In this document: in pieces, positions 52,206 through 62,103 of the stretch
Layout: the number at the start of each line of letters is the position of its first letter
Position numbering within the stretch: the first letter of the stretch is position 1
Assembly (NCBI RefSeq): GCF_014633365.1
Contig: NC_068349.1
Span: 33,804,753-33,868,752, forward strand
Direction: 5' to 3'
DNA from: Diospyros lotus
Lineage: Eukaryota; Streptophyta; Magnoliopsida; Ericales; Ebenaceae
DNA: 64,000 bases
Position numbers and translations under genes: made by a program
Notes under the pieces: generated by a model
The model's database searches: none
What the model saw: only the letters and a program-made list of their open reading frames with translations
Told to the model about the DNA's origin: nothing

Positions 52206-53259
52206 TAGGGGTGAGCAGAAGTTCGGATAAACTGAACTAACCGAACCGAACCGACCAAATAATTGGTTGGTTCGATTCGATTTTTTTGATAAAACAATTT
52301 AGTTTGGTTAATTCAGTTCAGTTTTTTTATGAGACGATTTGGTTCGGTTAACAATATTTTCAATTTTCGCTTAACCGAAGTAACCGGTTAACGAATCAAT
52401 AACCGTGCCCTCCCCCCCCCCCCCCCAAACACGGAACCCACCCGACCCATGACACTCACACTCCCTCCCTATCTAAGTTTTCTCTATCTCCCCTCACCCT
52501 CTCTTACGACTGCTACTGAAATCGCACCCCCCTTCTCTCTCTCTCTCTCTATCTATTTATCTCTATCTCCCCCCACACGCAGGTGAGACTACGAGATCGA
52601 TTCCGACGGCCCCAAAACACGGAACCTACACCCGGTCGAATCGAACCCTAACCCTTAGCCCACCATCATTCACCTTCGTTTATTCTTTTCCTTATGCTTG
52701 GACGATCGATGAGGGCTATTCCAAGATCTGGGCCATGGCGGCAATTGTTTCAGTACTATATTCTTTGAAACGTCCGAAACGATCAATTGTTTCAGTCTTG
52801 TATTCGAAGCTCGTCGACCAGGCCCTTTTTTCTTCACAAGGGCTACAAGATCCCCGACGACCTCAACTCTTGCGTCAAAGACTCAAAGGTACACGTATTT
52901 CTTTCTGATTTAGTGATTCTTGTTCACTTGTTCTGAAAATTCTCAATTGGGAAACTCTTTGACTATTTCTGATTCTTGTTCATTTGTTTTGGAAATTCTG
53001 ATTAGGGACTAGAAAATCGTTTTGGTTTCATGTTCGGTTATACTAGGATTATCGGTTCTAATTGGGGATTGGGAACTCTCTGGCTATTGTCGGTTCAGTT
53101 CGGTTATTGCATTTTATTGTTTGGTTATTTTGGGTTCGGTTAGTTCGATTATACTAGAATTATCGGTCGGTTCGGTTCGGTTATTAGGGATAATTCAGTT
53201 TGGTTCGGTTAGTAATTTTTTGGTGATTCGGTTCGATTATAACCAATTGCATACTCCTA
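52206..53259. mobile_element. 1054-bp non-autonomous hAT element with perfect 8-bp target duplication
   Basis: Inserted in the 3' part of hAT element A. Ends are TAGGGGTGAGCA (left) and, reverse-complemented, TAGGAGTATGCA (right), 9 of 12 matching. The target CTTGTTAC flanks it exactly at 52198-52205 and 53260-53267; element B keeps the uninterrupted site near 53404. Terminal regions are rich in CGGTT/CGAAC repeats. The centre (about 52590-52890) is GC-richer, with a (TC)n tract, a C run at 52411-52426 and an exon-like segment ending before GT at 52889. No transposase is present. The frames within are not genes. Confidence 0.8.
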
Positions 53260-53411
53260 CTTGTTACTTTAAAATTAATTAATTAATTTTAAATAATATT
53301 TTTAGAACTGGCAAAAGTTACCATAAACAATATTGCATGATTTGGTATATTAACCTTTGCTAGTTCTAAAAATAATATTTAAAATTAATTAATTAATTTT
53401 AAAGTAACAAG
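53260..53411. repeat. ~61-bp-arm hairpin at the junction of the two hAT elements
   Basis: Left arm 53260-53320 and right arm 53350-53411 are near-perfect inverted repeats (a few mismatches) around a 29-base spacer. The arms are the 3' ends of hAT elements A and B, so this is the centre of the larger inverted repeat. Confidence 0.85.
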
Positions 53412-56400
53412 TATTGAACTAGAATTTAAAAAAAATAAAAATAAAAATTAGTCTACATTTTTCAAGTTTTTTAACATGATCCAAATCTTCTTCAATACTT
53501 ATTAGAGTGGTAGATGTTCGAAGCCAATCTTGAGTACAATCAAACTTTCAACAACTTAGGAGTTCTCTAACTCCTAAATGGATCAAGTACTTGGCCCCTA
53601 GTGCTGAAGACAGACTCAGATGCAATAGTAGAAAATGGAATAGGTAACGCATCATGAGCTATAGATGATAAAATAAGAAACCTATGATAATGAGATTTTC
53701 ACTATTTCAAAATGCCAAAGTCATCATTATCCGCCTCGCACATTTCATGAAAATACTTATCTAATTCCGAATGTGCATCAATAGAACTACTATCACTAGT
53801 AAACTTATGCTTTTTGAAACAAGAAATAAACAGTTTTGTTCTTATGGATTTTTCTTTCTCAACATTCTTCACAACAATTGGAGTAGAAATTTGAAGAGAC
53901 TATTCTACTTCACCTTGAGGTGCCAAGTTTTTCTTATACTCGTCATACAAAGTATACATGACATTTTTCAATGACAAAACTGCACCAACTCCTTTCTCAC
54001 TCAGATATATCTCTTGAAGTGCATACTTCATAAACTCTAATTTATGTGTACAATTAAGCACTACAACAATACAAATTAAGTGATTCATTTTTTTTCGAAT
54101 CCCCCCTAATATTTGTCAAACTTTTCTTTCATTCTTTTTAGCATTTCACTCAACTCAAAATCGCCACCCTTATGCCATTCTTATAAGAGATAATGAATTG
54201 TACTAATTTCATAGAAATGTGTTAGAGGTGACATATGATGAGCCTGAAATGCGCAAAGTAGTTTAAAAAACTATTGCAACAATGTAACAAACTTTCTAAC
54301 ATTCGTCTAATCCTCATCAATAGTAAAAACTTGTTCTAAGATCTATCTTAAAATAAGGATCTTTCTCATCAAATCTTTCAAAAGCCCTCTCAAACTTTTG
54401 AGAGGTCTCTAACATGAAATATGCGGAGTTCTATCTAGTTGTAACATCCAAAGGCAACAAACCCTTACATTCTATTTTTTCTAATTCAACACATTCTTTA
54501 AATTTCTTCAATTTTGTTGATGATGGTTTAATATATCTCACCGCATTCTAACTCTTGTTATTGATTCATTTAGATATTTCAAACCATGTTGTACAACTAG
54601 ATTTATTATGTGAGCCATACACCTCATATGCAAATAATGCTTATTCATAATGCTAGCATCTCATTTTTTTAAAATTCACCACAACATCATTTGAACTAGC
54701 ATTATTTATTGTTAAAGTAAAAACTCTATCAAGTTTTCATCCCATTAGACATTTCTCAATTGCCAACGAAATGGTGTCACATTCATGACTAGAAATTGGA
54801 TAAAAGTTTAAGATTTTTTTCTTCAATATCCAATTGTTGTCAATATAGTGCATCGTCAAACACGTATAATTAATCTTTTGAATGGAGGTCCGTGTGTTAG
54901 TGATTAAACAAATTCTTTGATAGGAATTTTTTAATTCATTCATCAAATTCAAACTTTCTTCATTGAATAGTTCAAAACAATCACAAAAAATAGTCTAATG
55001 AGAAGGAATTCAAAATTTAGGACAAATAACAAACATAAACTGCCTAAACCCCTCACACTCAACAAATTTGAAAGGAAGCTCATCTACCATCATCATATGA
55101 GCTAAAACTTTTTTAGTAAGAACTTGATCAAATTTTCAATTAACAAGTACACCCATATTCTCACCCTTTCTCTCACCCTCATTTGAAGTTGATTGCATTT
55201 GTAATTGCCTTTGATGGGTTTACATAGCATGAGAGTATTTTTTACAAAATCTCATATGATTCTTTAAAATCATAGTCCCATTTTTTTTAGATCACAGTGG
55301 AATTTCCTATAACAATAATTGTATTTCCCTTTATTCTGACCCTCAAAACTTACAAATTTAGTAAACGATCCCATATCTTTGACCTATATTTGATTGTTTT
55401 TCTTTTTGACTTTCCAAGTGATGTTGCATATGCATCATCTTGAGTTTGACTTGGTGCTGTTATTGGTGCAGGCCTTAAACTATCATCAGTAGGGTTATTT
55501 GTAGTATGACTGGTGTTTTCTTCTCTTGTCATCTAGAATCAATATAATTGTAATTAATATATATTAAAAGAGTGATGATACATAGTTGGATGGACATCTA
55601 AATCCTTGTTTCAAAGTTTTTTATAATGTGTTGAAACCTTTCTTTGGAAATATTGAAATCTCAAATTTGCAATAAGGTTTCTTTGTGCCACAAGTAAACA
55701 ATAACCTAGGCATTTAAGATCTTTGGGAACTTAATATGCTATCTTTGGTGGATAAATATGAAATATAGAGGAAAATTTGTATTTGGGTTTTTCTTTTGTT
55801 GAGTTTAAATGCATTCTTGTTATTGTTGTCATTTGATTTGTGTCTTATTATGTTTTTTTCTTTTCCTTTCTTCCTTTTTCTTTATTCTGAATTATTGGGA
55901 GCGAGCACTTTTTAGGTTCAAATAAGATTTTGAATACATATATGCTTTGGTTAGTGCACTCAAATACACATATGAGATGCCATACATGCATCAATATAGT
56001 CATCTTTATCATTATCACAAGGCTTAACTCACTTGGTTGACTAGCCCTCTAATCATCTCTATCCCAATCCCATTACCCATATCTTCTATAAGACTAGTAT
56101 ATGATTTATTCCCATGTTATGGGTCCACATATTTTATTATCCTTTCTCTCTTTCTCACAAATGAGACTTGCTACTACGTAGCCTTCTTTGAATTATTTCT
56201 ATAAAAGTACACACATGTAGAAATAATACTATACATACCCAAACACATGTAAAACATGGATCAATTAGAATAAAAACTATATAGTACTTATATTGCAAGA
56301 TGATGACATTGAGGCTGTTTTGTATCAAGCATTGTATTAGCCTGTTACAAAAATATTGAAAAAATTAGTCTCAAGCAAGTACACAAATAGAATAGAAAAA

Positions 56401-57073
56401 ATCATACCAAAAGTCAAAACAATTGAAAAATTCAAAACCCTAACCTAATTGAAACTCACATTTGTGGGTCATCGATGGGTTGGTTGCAAGTCATAGATCG
56501 GAAAAGGGGAAGATAGTCTATAAGACAACGACAAAAGGGATGAAGGATGAGATGGGGACAACAGTTGATCGTTAAAGGAAAAAGGAATGTTGAGTGAAGT
56601 GGGAGAGGCTGAAGATGACTAGAAAATAGGGACAATGTTCAATGGTTAACAGCAAAAGATGAGACGAGGAAGATGGTCAGTTGTTAATGGAACAAGGAAT
56701 GAAGGAGTGGCTAAAAGGTGATTAGAAAAATGAGAGGAGATGACAGTCATTAGTCGACAGAAGATGGATGGTTGAAGCCAACAACGACAGCAATCTGGCA
56801 AAGACGAAGGCAATTTCCAACGGTAAGGTTTCTATTTGGTTTAGGGTTTGTGGGTCATGACCTCTTTTTCTTCATTTGTAAGCGGCCAGTTGAAAAATGA
56901 CGTCATTTTATAACCATCAAAATTATGTCGTTGTAAAATTCAATTATTCCGACCAAAAAAATCGAACCGAAATCGAATACCTAAATTTCTACCAGAAAGT
57001 AATTGAACTAAACCGACAAGTTTGATCAGTTCGATTTGATTAGTTCATGTAAAACGAACTTTTGCTTTCCCCT
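53350..57073 (-). mobile_element. hAT element B, inverted relative to element A
   Basis: On the minus strand it starts TAGGGGAAAGCAAAAGTTCG at 57073 and follows element A from its 5' region through the transposase to the shared hairpin. Aligned by eye it is roughly 85-90% identical to A, with many scattered substitutions and indels, so the two copies are not recent duplicates. It lacks the nested element at 52206-53259. Confidence 0.75.
53480..55532 (-). pseudogene. hAT-family transposase, zf-BED type, inactivated (element B)
   Basis: Begins at the ATG at 55530-55532 with MTREENTSHTTNNPTDDSLR, an open N-terminus that is frameshifted in element A. The middle block INYTCLTMHYIDNNWILKKK is at 54737-54952 and the block MKYALQEIYLSEKGVGAVL at 53900-54088. 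The dimerisation domain (53500-53760) is recognisable but has stops. The protein is broken in several places and cannot be active. Confidence 0.75.
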
Positions 57074-57178
57074 ACCCTCAGGAGGTTATTAATGCTACCC
57101 CCTCAGGTGGTTATTAATGCATCACAATAAATGTGATATAAATTTGAATCTTTTCATCTCTTAGGATTCATTTGCTTT

Positions 57179-57349
57179 GTGGGATAGGACAAGATAAATT
57201 GACAAATAAAAATGATTCCGTATTTAGTTTATAATTGTGGGATATGACAAGATAAATTGACAAATAAAAATGATTCCGTATTTAGTTTATAATTGTGGGA
57301 TAAGACAAGATAAATTGACAAATAAAAATGATTCTGTATTTAGTTTATA
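57179..57349. repeat. 58-bp tandem repeat, about three copies
   Basis: Units start at 57179, 57237 and 57295, each beginning GTGGGATA and containing GACAAGATAAATTGAC and AAAATGATTC. Copies 1 and 2 differ at one or two bases and copy 3 at a few more and is incomplete. Confidence 0.9.
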
Positions 57350-57614
57350 TTTATAAACATGGGATAATTTATGGGATGAGATAAGGTATTAGGTGAACGC
57401 AAGATAACGTAATCCTGGGGGCAAGATACATAATCCAAGGGAGGGAAATTCTATTCAGAACCCGAAAATTTACTCTTTAAAACTCACGTCCCATCAAAAT
57501 TTTCAATAATTTTAATATACCTGTTTTACCCCCACAACCCAAAACCAACCATCACCTATATAAATATATATATACACACTCACACACACTTATATATATT
57601 TATATACACACATA

Positions 57615-57836
57615 GCATGGCCGCGGCCATGCAACCCAGCACACACACACATATACACTCACATAGCTATATAAATATATATATATATATACACACACAC
57701 AACATGGCTGCGGCCATGCAACCCACAACACACACATATACACTCACACACCTATATAAATATATATATACACACTCACACACACTTATATATATATATG
57801 TGTATACACACACAAGTTCCATGGCTGCGGCCATGG
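57615..57836. repeat. Three palindromic CATGGCYGCGGCCATG modules separated by TA/CA microsatellite
   Basis: GCATGGCCGCGGCCATGC at 57615-57632 is a perfect 18-bp palindrome. Near-copies occur at ~57703-57718 and ~57820-57835. Between them are (TA)n and (CA)n tracts. A diverged, inverted counterpart lies near 58830-58866. Confidence 0.8.
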
Positions 57837-57998
57837 AAACCCCCGCACCTCACGGTGCGGGGGTTTCTACAACCCCCGCATCGCGAGATGCGGGGGTTTC
57901 TAAACTCCCCGCACCTTGCGATGCAGGGATTTCAGCAACCCCCGCACCTTGAGGTGCGAGGAATTAAGCCTTCCTCGACTGCTCAGTCGGGGAAGGCT
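57836..57998. repeat. Array of five adjacent GC-rich hairpins
   Basis: Hairpin 1: arms GAAACCCCCGCACC and its exact complement around loop TCAC (57836-57867). Hairpin 2: AACCCCCGCATC, loop GCGA, perfect 12-bp arms (57871-57898). Hairpins 3 and 4 (~57903-57929, ~57937-57963) are imperfect versions of the same unit, with a period of about 33 bases. Hairpin 5 has a different sequence: AGCCTTCCTCGACTG with a 14/15 complement (57967-57998), followed by T-rich sequence. In a surrounding AT-rich region this GC block stands out. Confidence 0.85.
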
Positions 57999-58540
57999 GG
58001 TTTTATTTTTTTTTAATTTTAACTCAATTTTTTTATTATAATAAAATAAAATAAAAAATTAATACAAATAAATAAATTCTAAATATTTGTATTTTAAGTA
58101 ATTTTAAATTAATTAATTTTATTTTTTTGAAGTATAAAAAATTCAACACTTAAGATGATTTAATACTTAAATCATGTGTATCTTTAAGTAATTCAATAAG
58201 ATAAATTAATTAATTTTAAATTTTTTTAAGTATTAAAAATTCAACAAGATGATTTAAAATTTAAAATTAGTTAAATTATAATTACTTAAAATACAGATAT
58301 TTAAAATTTATTTATTTATATTATTTGGCAATTTAATTATATTTGTTATTTTTTATATTAATTATATTTCACATTTTAAATATATGTGTGAGAATGAAAT
58401 CAATGATATTTTAAAAAACGAGTAAAAAAATTTAAAAGGCCTAAACTTAAAAACATAAAAAATAAATACATTAATAAAAAAAATATAAAATTTAAAATAC
58501 CTCCGCACCGCGCTGAGACCCCCGCGCCTCGCGGTGCGAG

Positions 58541-58586
58541 GGCTGCTGAAACCCCCGCACCTCGAGGTGCGGAGGTTTCAGCAGCC
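58541..58586. repeat. 46-bp near-perfect GC-rich palindrome
   Basis: Two 23-base arms with no spacer, 22 of 23 paired, centre CTCGAG. The arm contains AAACCCCCGCACC, the same unit as in the hairpin array at 57836-57998, so it is that array's counterpart in the right arm of the foldback element. A weaker hairpin with CCCCCGCGCC lies just left (~58519-58540). Confidence 0.85.
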
Positions 58587-59305
58587 CCCACAGCCAAGCT
58601 TTTGTGTGTTAATGTGTGTGTGATATATATATACATATATATATATAAGTGTGTGTGCTTTTGTGTGTTAGTGTGTATATTATATATATATAGGTGTGTG
58701 TGATATATATATAAGTGTTTGTGGTGTTGGGTCATGCCGCTATATATATATATATAAGTGTGTGTGCTGAGTTTATATATAGAGAGAGTGTGTGTGTGTG
58801 CGCGCGCGCCTGTGTGTTGGGGGGTCGGCCGCCATGGCTGACCCAACAGCTGGGTTCATGGCCGCATGTGTGTGTATATATATATATATGTATGTGTTTA
58901 TGTGTATATGTTTGTGTGCGGGAGAGAAATAGAGAGGCGAGGCGGATACTAACAATTGGAGAAAAAAGTAGGTTGTGGATGGGTAAAATAGAAATTTTAA
59001 AATTAGTGTGGAATTTTATGAGATTTAGGTTATGAAGAGTAAAATCACGGGTTCTAAATAGAATTTCCCTCCAGGGGATAGGATAATGAACTAAATAACT
59101 ATTTTGCCCTCAAAGTATAAGTATTAAAAAATTTAAACATTTAAAAATCTATAATATGAGTATTTTGATCATTTTAAGATTATTTTGTATCTATCTTCGT
59201 ATTAATCAAACAAAAGATATGATTAAATATAAGACATCTTGTAATATGGTATAATCTTTATTGCTTATCTCACAATACCTTGTCTACCAATCAAATGAAT
59301 CCTTA

Positions 59306-60903
59306 ACATGGATATTTATCGCTATTGTTCATGTAAAAAAAAAACAAAGCACATGAAAGTATTTCATTGGTCTGAGCAAATTATAGAGGCCAGGACAATG
59401 TATTATGACAGCCAATATGACAGAAGATCCTTGTTTGATGGGGCAATGAGTTTTGTTTATTGGGATTAAGGGAGTTGGACCACAACAGATAACCTACCCA
59501 AAACAAAGGGAAATTCTTGTCACATATGGAGACAAATGTGTTGGGGAAAGGAGAGGGGGAAGCTGATGGAGCCCTGATTATTTTAAGGCAGGGGAATTCA
59601 TAGGTTTCAGAGACATTAATTACATCATCCAAAAAGATCGTTACCCCTGAAACCAAGATATGAAGAAAGGTAAGAGAAATCCATGTTTCATGAATCATTG
59701 CCAAAAGAAAAGGGCACATTTCTAGTGATTTAGGATCTTAGAATATCATTATATGATGATATAAGATATCGCCAACTGTACTGAATATTTACTCCAAAAA
59801 GGGCACACCACTCCATATTATATTTGACATTATTTACACAAACCCAGATCTCAATCTGGTTTGCTTCAGTGTAATGCATAAATTTTAACTCCCAGAAGGA
59901 TAGACTCAAACTCACAAGTCTGTTCAACCAAGCCATAGGCAGGGAAGTCATGTTTCAAGAAAACCAACTTAGTCTTCTTCAATTGTAGTCAAAATAAAGG
60001 AATAATTGAATAAGACTTCCCTTATTATAAAAAGAAAGCTTAAAGAAAAGCAAAAGAACTACTTATAATATCATGCTTAAATATATGAACTCGAATGATC
60101 AAGTTTAGTGTATTGTCTTTTTAACCTAAAGACAATCATCATATTTGACATCTAAAATATCTGAAAATATGGTCACAAGTGTGAGGAGCTCTGCTACCCT
60201 TAAAACTATGGATGGACCTCCCAAACGATTACTGGACACCACACTTGAAATTCCCTCAAAGAGTACCACGGAGCTTTGGGTCCTCTGCTAATATGTTTTG
60301 TAAACAAATGTTTTTTGACATATCATTTTCCTTTCTAACTATTGCCACACCTACGTCTCACATATGCAGTGCTGTTCGCTTTGTTGGTGAACGAATTTTG
60401 CCAGCCTGACCAACAGGTGTTTGACCCTTACATCATACCAATTCCTTCACTATCACACTATCCAAAGTCGAAAAGTTCCATAAAAAATAAAAAATAAAAA
60501 TTATGAAATCGTATATCCAAAGGTGGGTTTGTTTAACTAAAAGTCATAGTCATGGAAATCAAATGTGAAAACAAAATAAAATCTTTGACACAGATATAAG
60601 TACCTAACCAACCAAAACTACTCTCACATGCACATCCCAATGGATTGAAGGTCCCATGGACTTTAGAAGCTACGTGTATATGATTCGAAAGGAAAACTGA
60701 ACCATTCCATCCTTTTGCTTACCCACTACTGACTCAATGGATGGAGCTACAAGTTGGGGGAAAAAAAAGTGAAATTAATGTGAAGCAATTATACTGAATA
60801 ACCAAAAAAGGAAAAAAAAGGAGGAAAGTGTGATTTTCAGTGTGAGAAAATCAAATACAAATGGAAGTATGAATTGGCACTGGTTTAGGGTCGAATTTAC
60901 AAG
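59306..60903. other. Intergenic sequence; no confident gene
   Basis: Open frames on the minus strand at 59381-59719 and 59730-59951 have no secure match. The second contains EANQIEIWVCVNN and ALFGVNIQY, faintly like the post-LRR domain of TIR-NBS-LRR proteins, but there is no neighbouring LRR, NB-ARC or TIR sequence. The plus-strand frame at 60212-60409 is unrecognised. The end nearest 60903 would be 3' UTR of the ATL4-like gene. Confidence 0.35.
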
Positions 60904-61953
60904 TCATACCCCCGATAGCCACCGGAACAACTCGCTGATCTCTTCTCCCATCTGGTTGGTCTCCAAGTCCTCGATTGGGACCACGGACTCGCTCCGGCGA
61001 CTGCTACCGGTGAAATGCCTTCCGGAGCTTCGGAATGAGAGCGTGCCAGACGAAATTGAGGTTAGCCGATCCACATAGTCTCTGAGCCAGCTCCTGCCGG
61101 TGCCGTCGGCTTCTAAGCTCCCTCCCGGAGCTTCCTGAACCGTCGCCGGAGCTGCGGTTGAGTCTTTCTCAAGGGAAGCACAAGAGACTTCTCTCCGGTG
61201 TGTGGAACCCACCGGCACCTCGTAATTGTCGTCCGCAATGTAGTCCAAAGAGCCGATGGAGTAAGACCTTCGGCCGTCGCCTGACTCCGACGATTCCCCT
61301 CGCTGGCTTAAACTTCCGATCTCGATTCGAAAACTGTCGCTCCGGTTTTCGGATGAAAGGACTTCGTTCATTACATCCTCTTCGGTCGGGTGTACCGTGG
61401 ACCTGCACAACGGACACGTCTGGTTCGAGGAGAGCCACGCGTCAATGCATTCCGCATGGAACGCATGGCAACAGAGAGGCAGTAATCGGAGCTGATTGTA
61501 GGGCTCGAACTTCGACAAACACACGGCGCAGTCCCCTCCGGCAATTTTCGTGACTGAACCGAAGGAGAACACAGGCAGAGAGTTGATCAAATCCTTCGAC
61601 GTCATCTGACGCTCGAGGATACAACGATCGCGCGGCGAATCACCGGAAGAGGACGACGACGGCGAGAACGTGTGCTCGTTCGCTGCGGAGAACGCGCGGC
61701 GGCGGAAGGAGCGAGTGGCACAGCGGAGGAGGAGGTAGAGAGAGGCGGAGACGATGATGGCGGAGGAAATGACGATGATCACTATAATGATCGAAGATGA
61801 GGCGGAAGTAGTAGTAGTAGTAGTAGTAGTAAGAGTGGACGGCTCGTCTCCGTCCCGGCGCCGGAGGTCAGCCAGAGCCGCCATAGTCGCAGCTCCAGTC
61901 ACGGCGGTAGCCGGCGGTGGAGCATTTACATGAACAAATTCACGAGGCATCAT
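60904..61953 (-). CDS. ATL4: RING-H2 E3 ubiquitin ligase, ATL4-like, intronless
   Basis: Membrane-anchored E3 ligase of the ARABIDOPSIS TOXICOS EN LEVADURA family; it recruits an E2 through its RING-H2 finger to ubiquitinate unknown substrates. 349 residues in one exon, as usual for ATLs. Order: an N-terminal region with a run of eight Thr (about 42-49) encoded by a trinucleotide repeat; one transmembrane helix (about 53-76, IIIVIIVISSAIIV); a basic stop-transfer stretch; a hydrophobic segment replacing the GLD motif (INSLPVFSF, ~123-131); and the RING-H2 with C142, C145, C161, H163, H166, C169, C180, C183 (DCAVCLSKFE to TCPLCRS). The C-terminus carries ATL4-type blocks: YSIGSLDYIADD, RSWLRDYVDRL, FTGSSRRSE and the end EEISELFRWLSGV. 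The start at 61953 gives the longest frame; Met24 is an alternative. No defect seen. Confidence 0.93.
   Translation of the reverse strand: MMPREFVHVNAPPPATAVTGAATMAALADLRRRDGDEPSTLTTTTTTTTSASSSIIIVIIVISSAIIVSASLYLLLRCATRSFRRRAFSAANEHTFSPSSSSSGDSPRDRCILERQMTSKDLINSLPVFSFGSVTKIAGGDCAVCLSKFEPYNQLRLLPLCCHAFHAECIDAWLSSNQTCPLCRSTVHPTEEDVMNEVLSSENRSDSFRIEIGSLSQRGESSESGDGRRSYSIGSLDYIADDNYEVPVGSTHRREVSCASLEKDSTAAPATVQEAPGGSLEADGTGRSWLRDYVDRLTSISSGTLSFRSSGRHFTGSSRRSESVVPIEDLETNQMGEEISELFRWLSGV
61807..61830 (-). repeat. Trinucleotide microsatellite coding for poly-Thr in ATL4
   Basis: Eight ACT codons in a row (TAG/AGT repeat on the plus strand) just before the transmembrane segment. In-frame length changes would alter only the luminal/extracellular linker. 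Confidence 0.9.
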
Positions 61954-62007
61954 GATCTATTTATCGCAACCACACTTCCTCTTCGATCGGATTATCGTTT
62001 ATACCCC

Positions 62008-62009
<2 letters not shown>

Positions 62010-62038
<29 letters not shown>

Positions 62039-62090
62039 CATTTCCGTACTTAAATCACTGCTGCTGCCGAGAGAGAGAGAGAGAGAGAGG
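62010..62090. repeat. Two (GA)n tracts in the ATL4 leader or promoter
   Basis: GA repeats at 62010-62037 and 62069-62090 on the plus strand, so CT repeats in the sense of the gene, within 140 bases upstream of its ATG. CT-rich leaders are common in plant genes and can bind BPC-type GAGA factors. Confidence 0.8.
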
Positions 62091-62103
62091 CTGTCTACGG
62101 AGG

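Larger units (their letters stand above)
48340..53320 (+). mobile_element. hAT element A, full extent, interrupted by a nested insertion
   Basis: Starts CAGGGGAAAGTAAAAG at 48340, has a pyrimidine-rich 5' region, then a decayed BED-finger hAT transposase (50074-52083). Its 3' part resumes after the nested 1054-bp element (52206-53259) and ends at a hairpin with element B. No matching 3' terminal inverted repeat was seen at the 53320 end, so the 3' terminus was lost or rearranged when A and B became joined. Confidence 0.7.
48340..57073. repeat. ~8.7-kb inverted repeat formed by hAT elements A and B
   Basis: Elements A (plus strand) and B (minus strand) are tail to tail with only 29 bases between them. 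Taking out the nested 1054-bp element, the left arm is about 3.9 kb and the right arm about 3.7 kb. Large inverted repeats are hard to assemble; the left contig stops inside this arm, at the position corresponding to 51561. Confidence 0.8.
57443..59069. mobile_element. 1627-bp Mutator-like foldback element with internal GC-rich hairpins
   Basis: Ends: GGGAAATTCTATTCAGAACC on the left; on the right, reverse-complemented, GGGAAATTCTATTTAGAACC. The flanks TCCAAGGGA (57434-57442) and TCCAGGGGA (59070-59078) are a 9-bp target duplication with one change, the length made by Mutator-like transposases. Almost the whole element folds on itself: terminal arms, (TA)n/(CA)n blocks, GC-rich hairpin clusters, and AT-rich inner arms (58069-58125 against 58262-58318) lie symmetrically around ~58190. 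There is no transposase. The open frames at 57617-57952 and 58400-58846 are translations of microsatellite and are rejected as genes. Confidence 0.75.
57161..59305. mobile_element. Older inverted-repeat element hosting the foldback MULE
   Basis: Left TTAGGATTCATTTG and right end (reverse complement) TTAAGGATTCATTTG match as terminal inverted repeats, and adjacent sequence (GATAAG/ACAAG motifs) is loosely similar on both sides. It contains the 58-bp tandem array and, inserted within it, the element at 57443-59069. No target duplication was found, so family and exact ends are uncertain. Confidence 0.45.

Noticed and set aside
57179..57349. Regular direct repeats as a possible CRISPR array
   Set aside because: Contiguous 58-bp tandem units without spacers, in a plant genome.
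57617..57952. 111-residue open frame with repeated MAAAMQP and TPAPHGAGVS-like units
   Set aside because: It translates (TA)n/(CA)n microsatellite and the hairpin minisatellite inside a foldback element; the composition (His, Thr, Tyr, Ile) is that of the dinucleotides. Not a gene.
58400..58846. 148-residue minus-strand frame in the right arm of the foldback element
   Set aside because: Same reason: microsatellite translation mirrored from the left arm.
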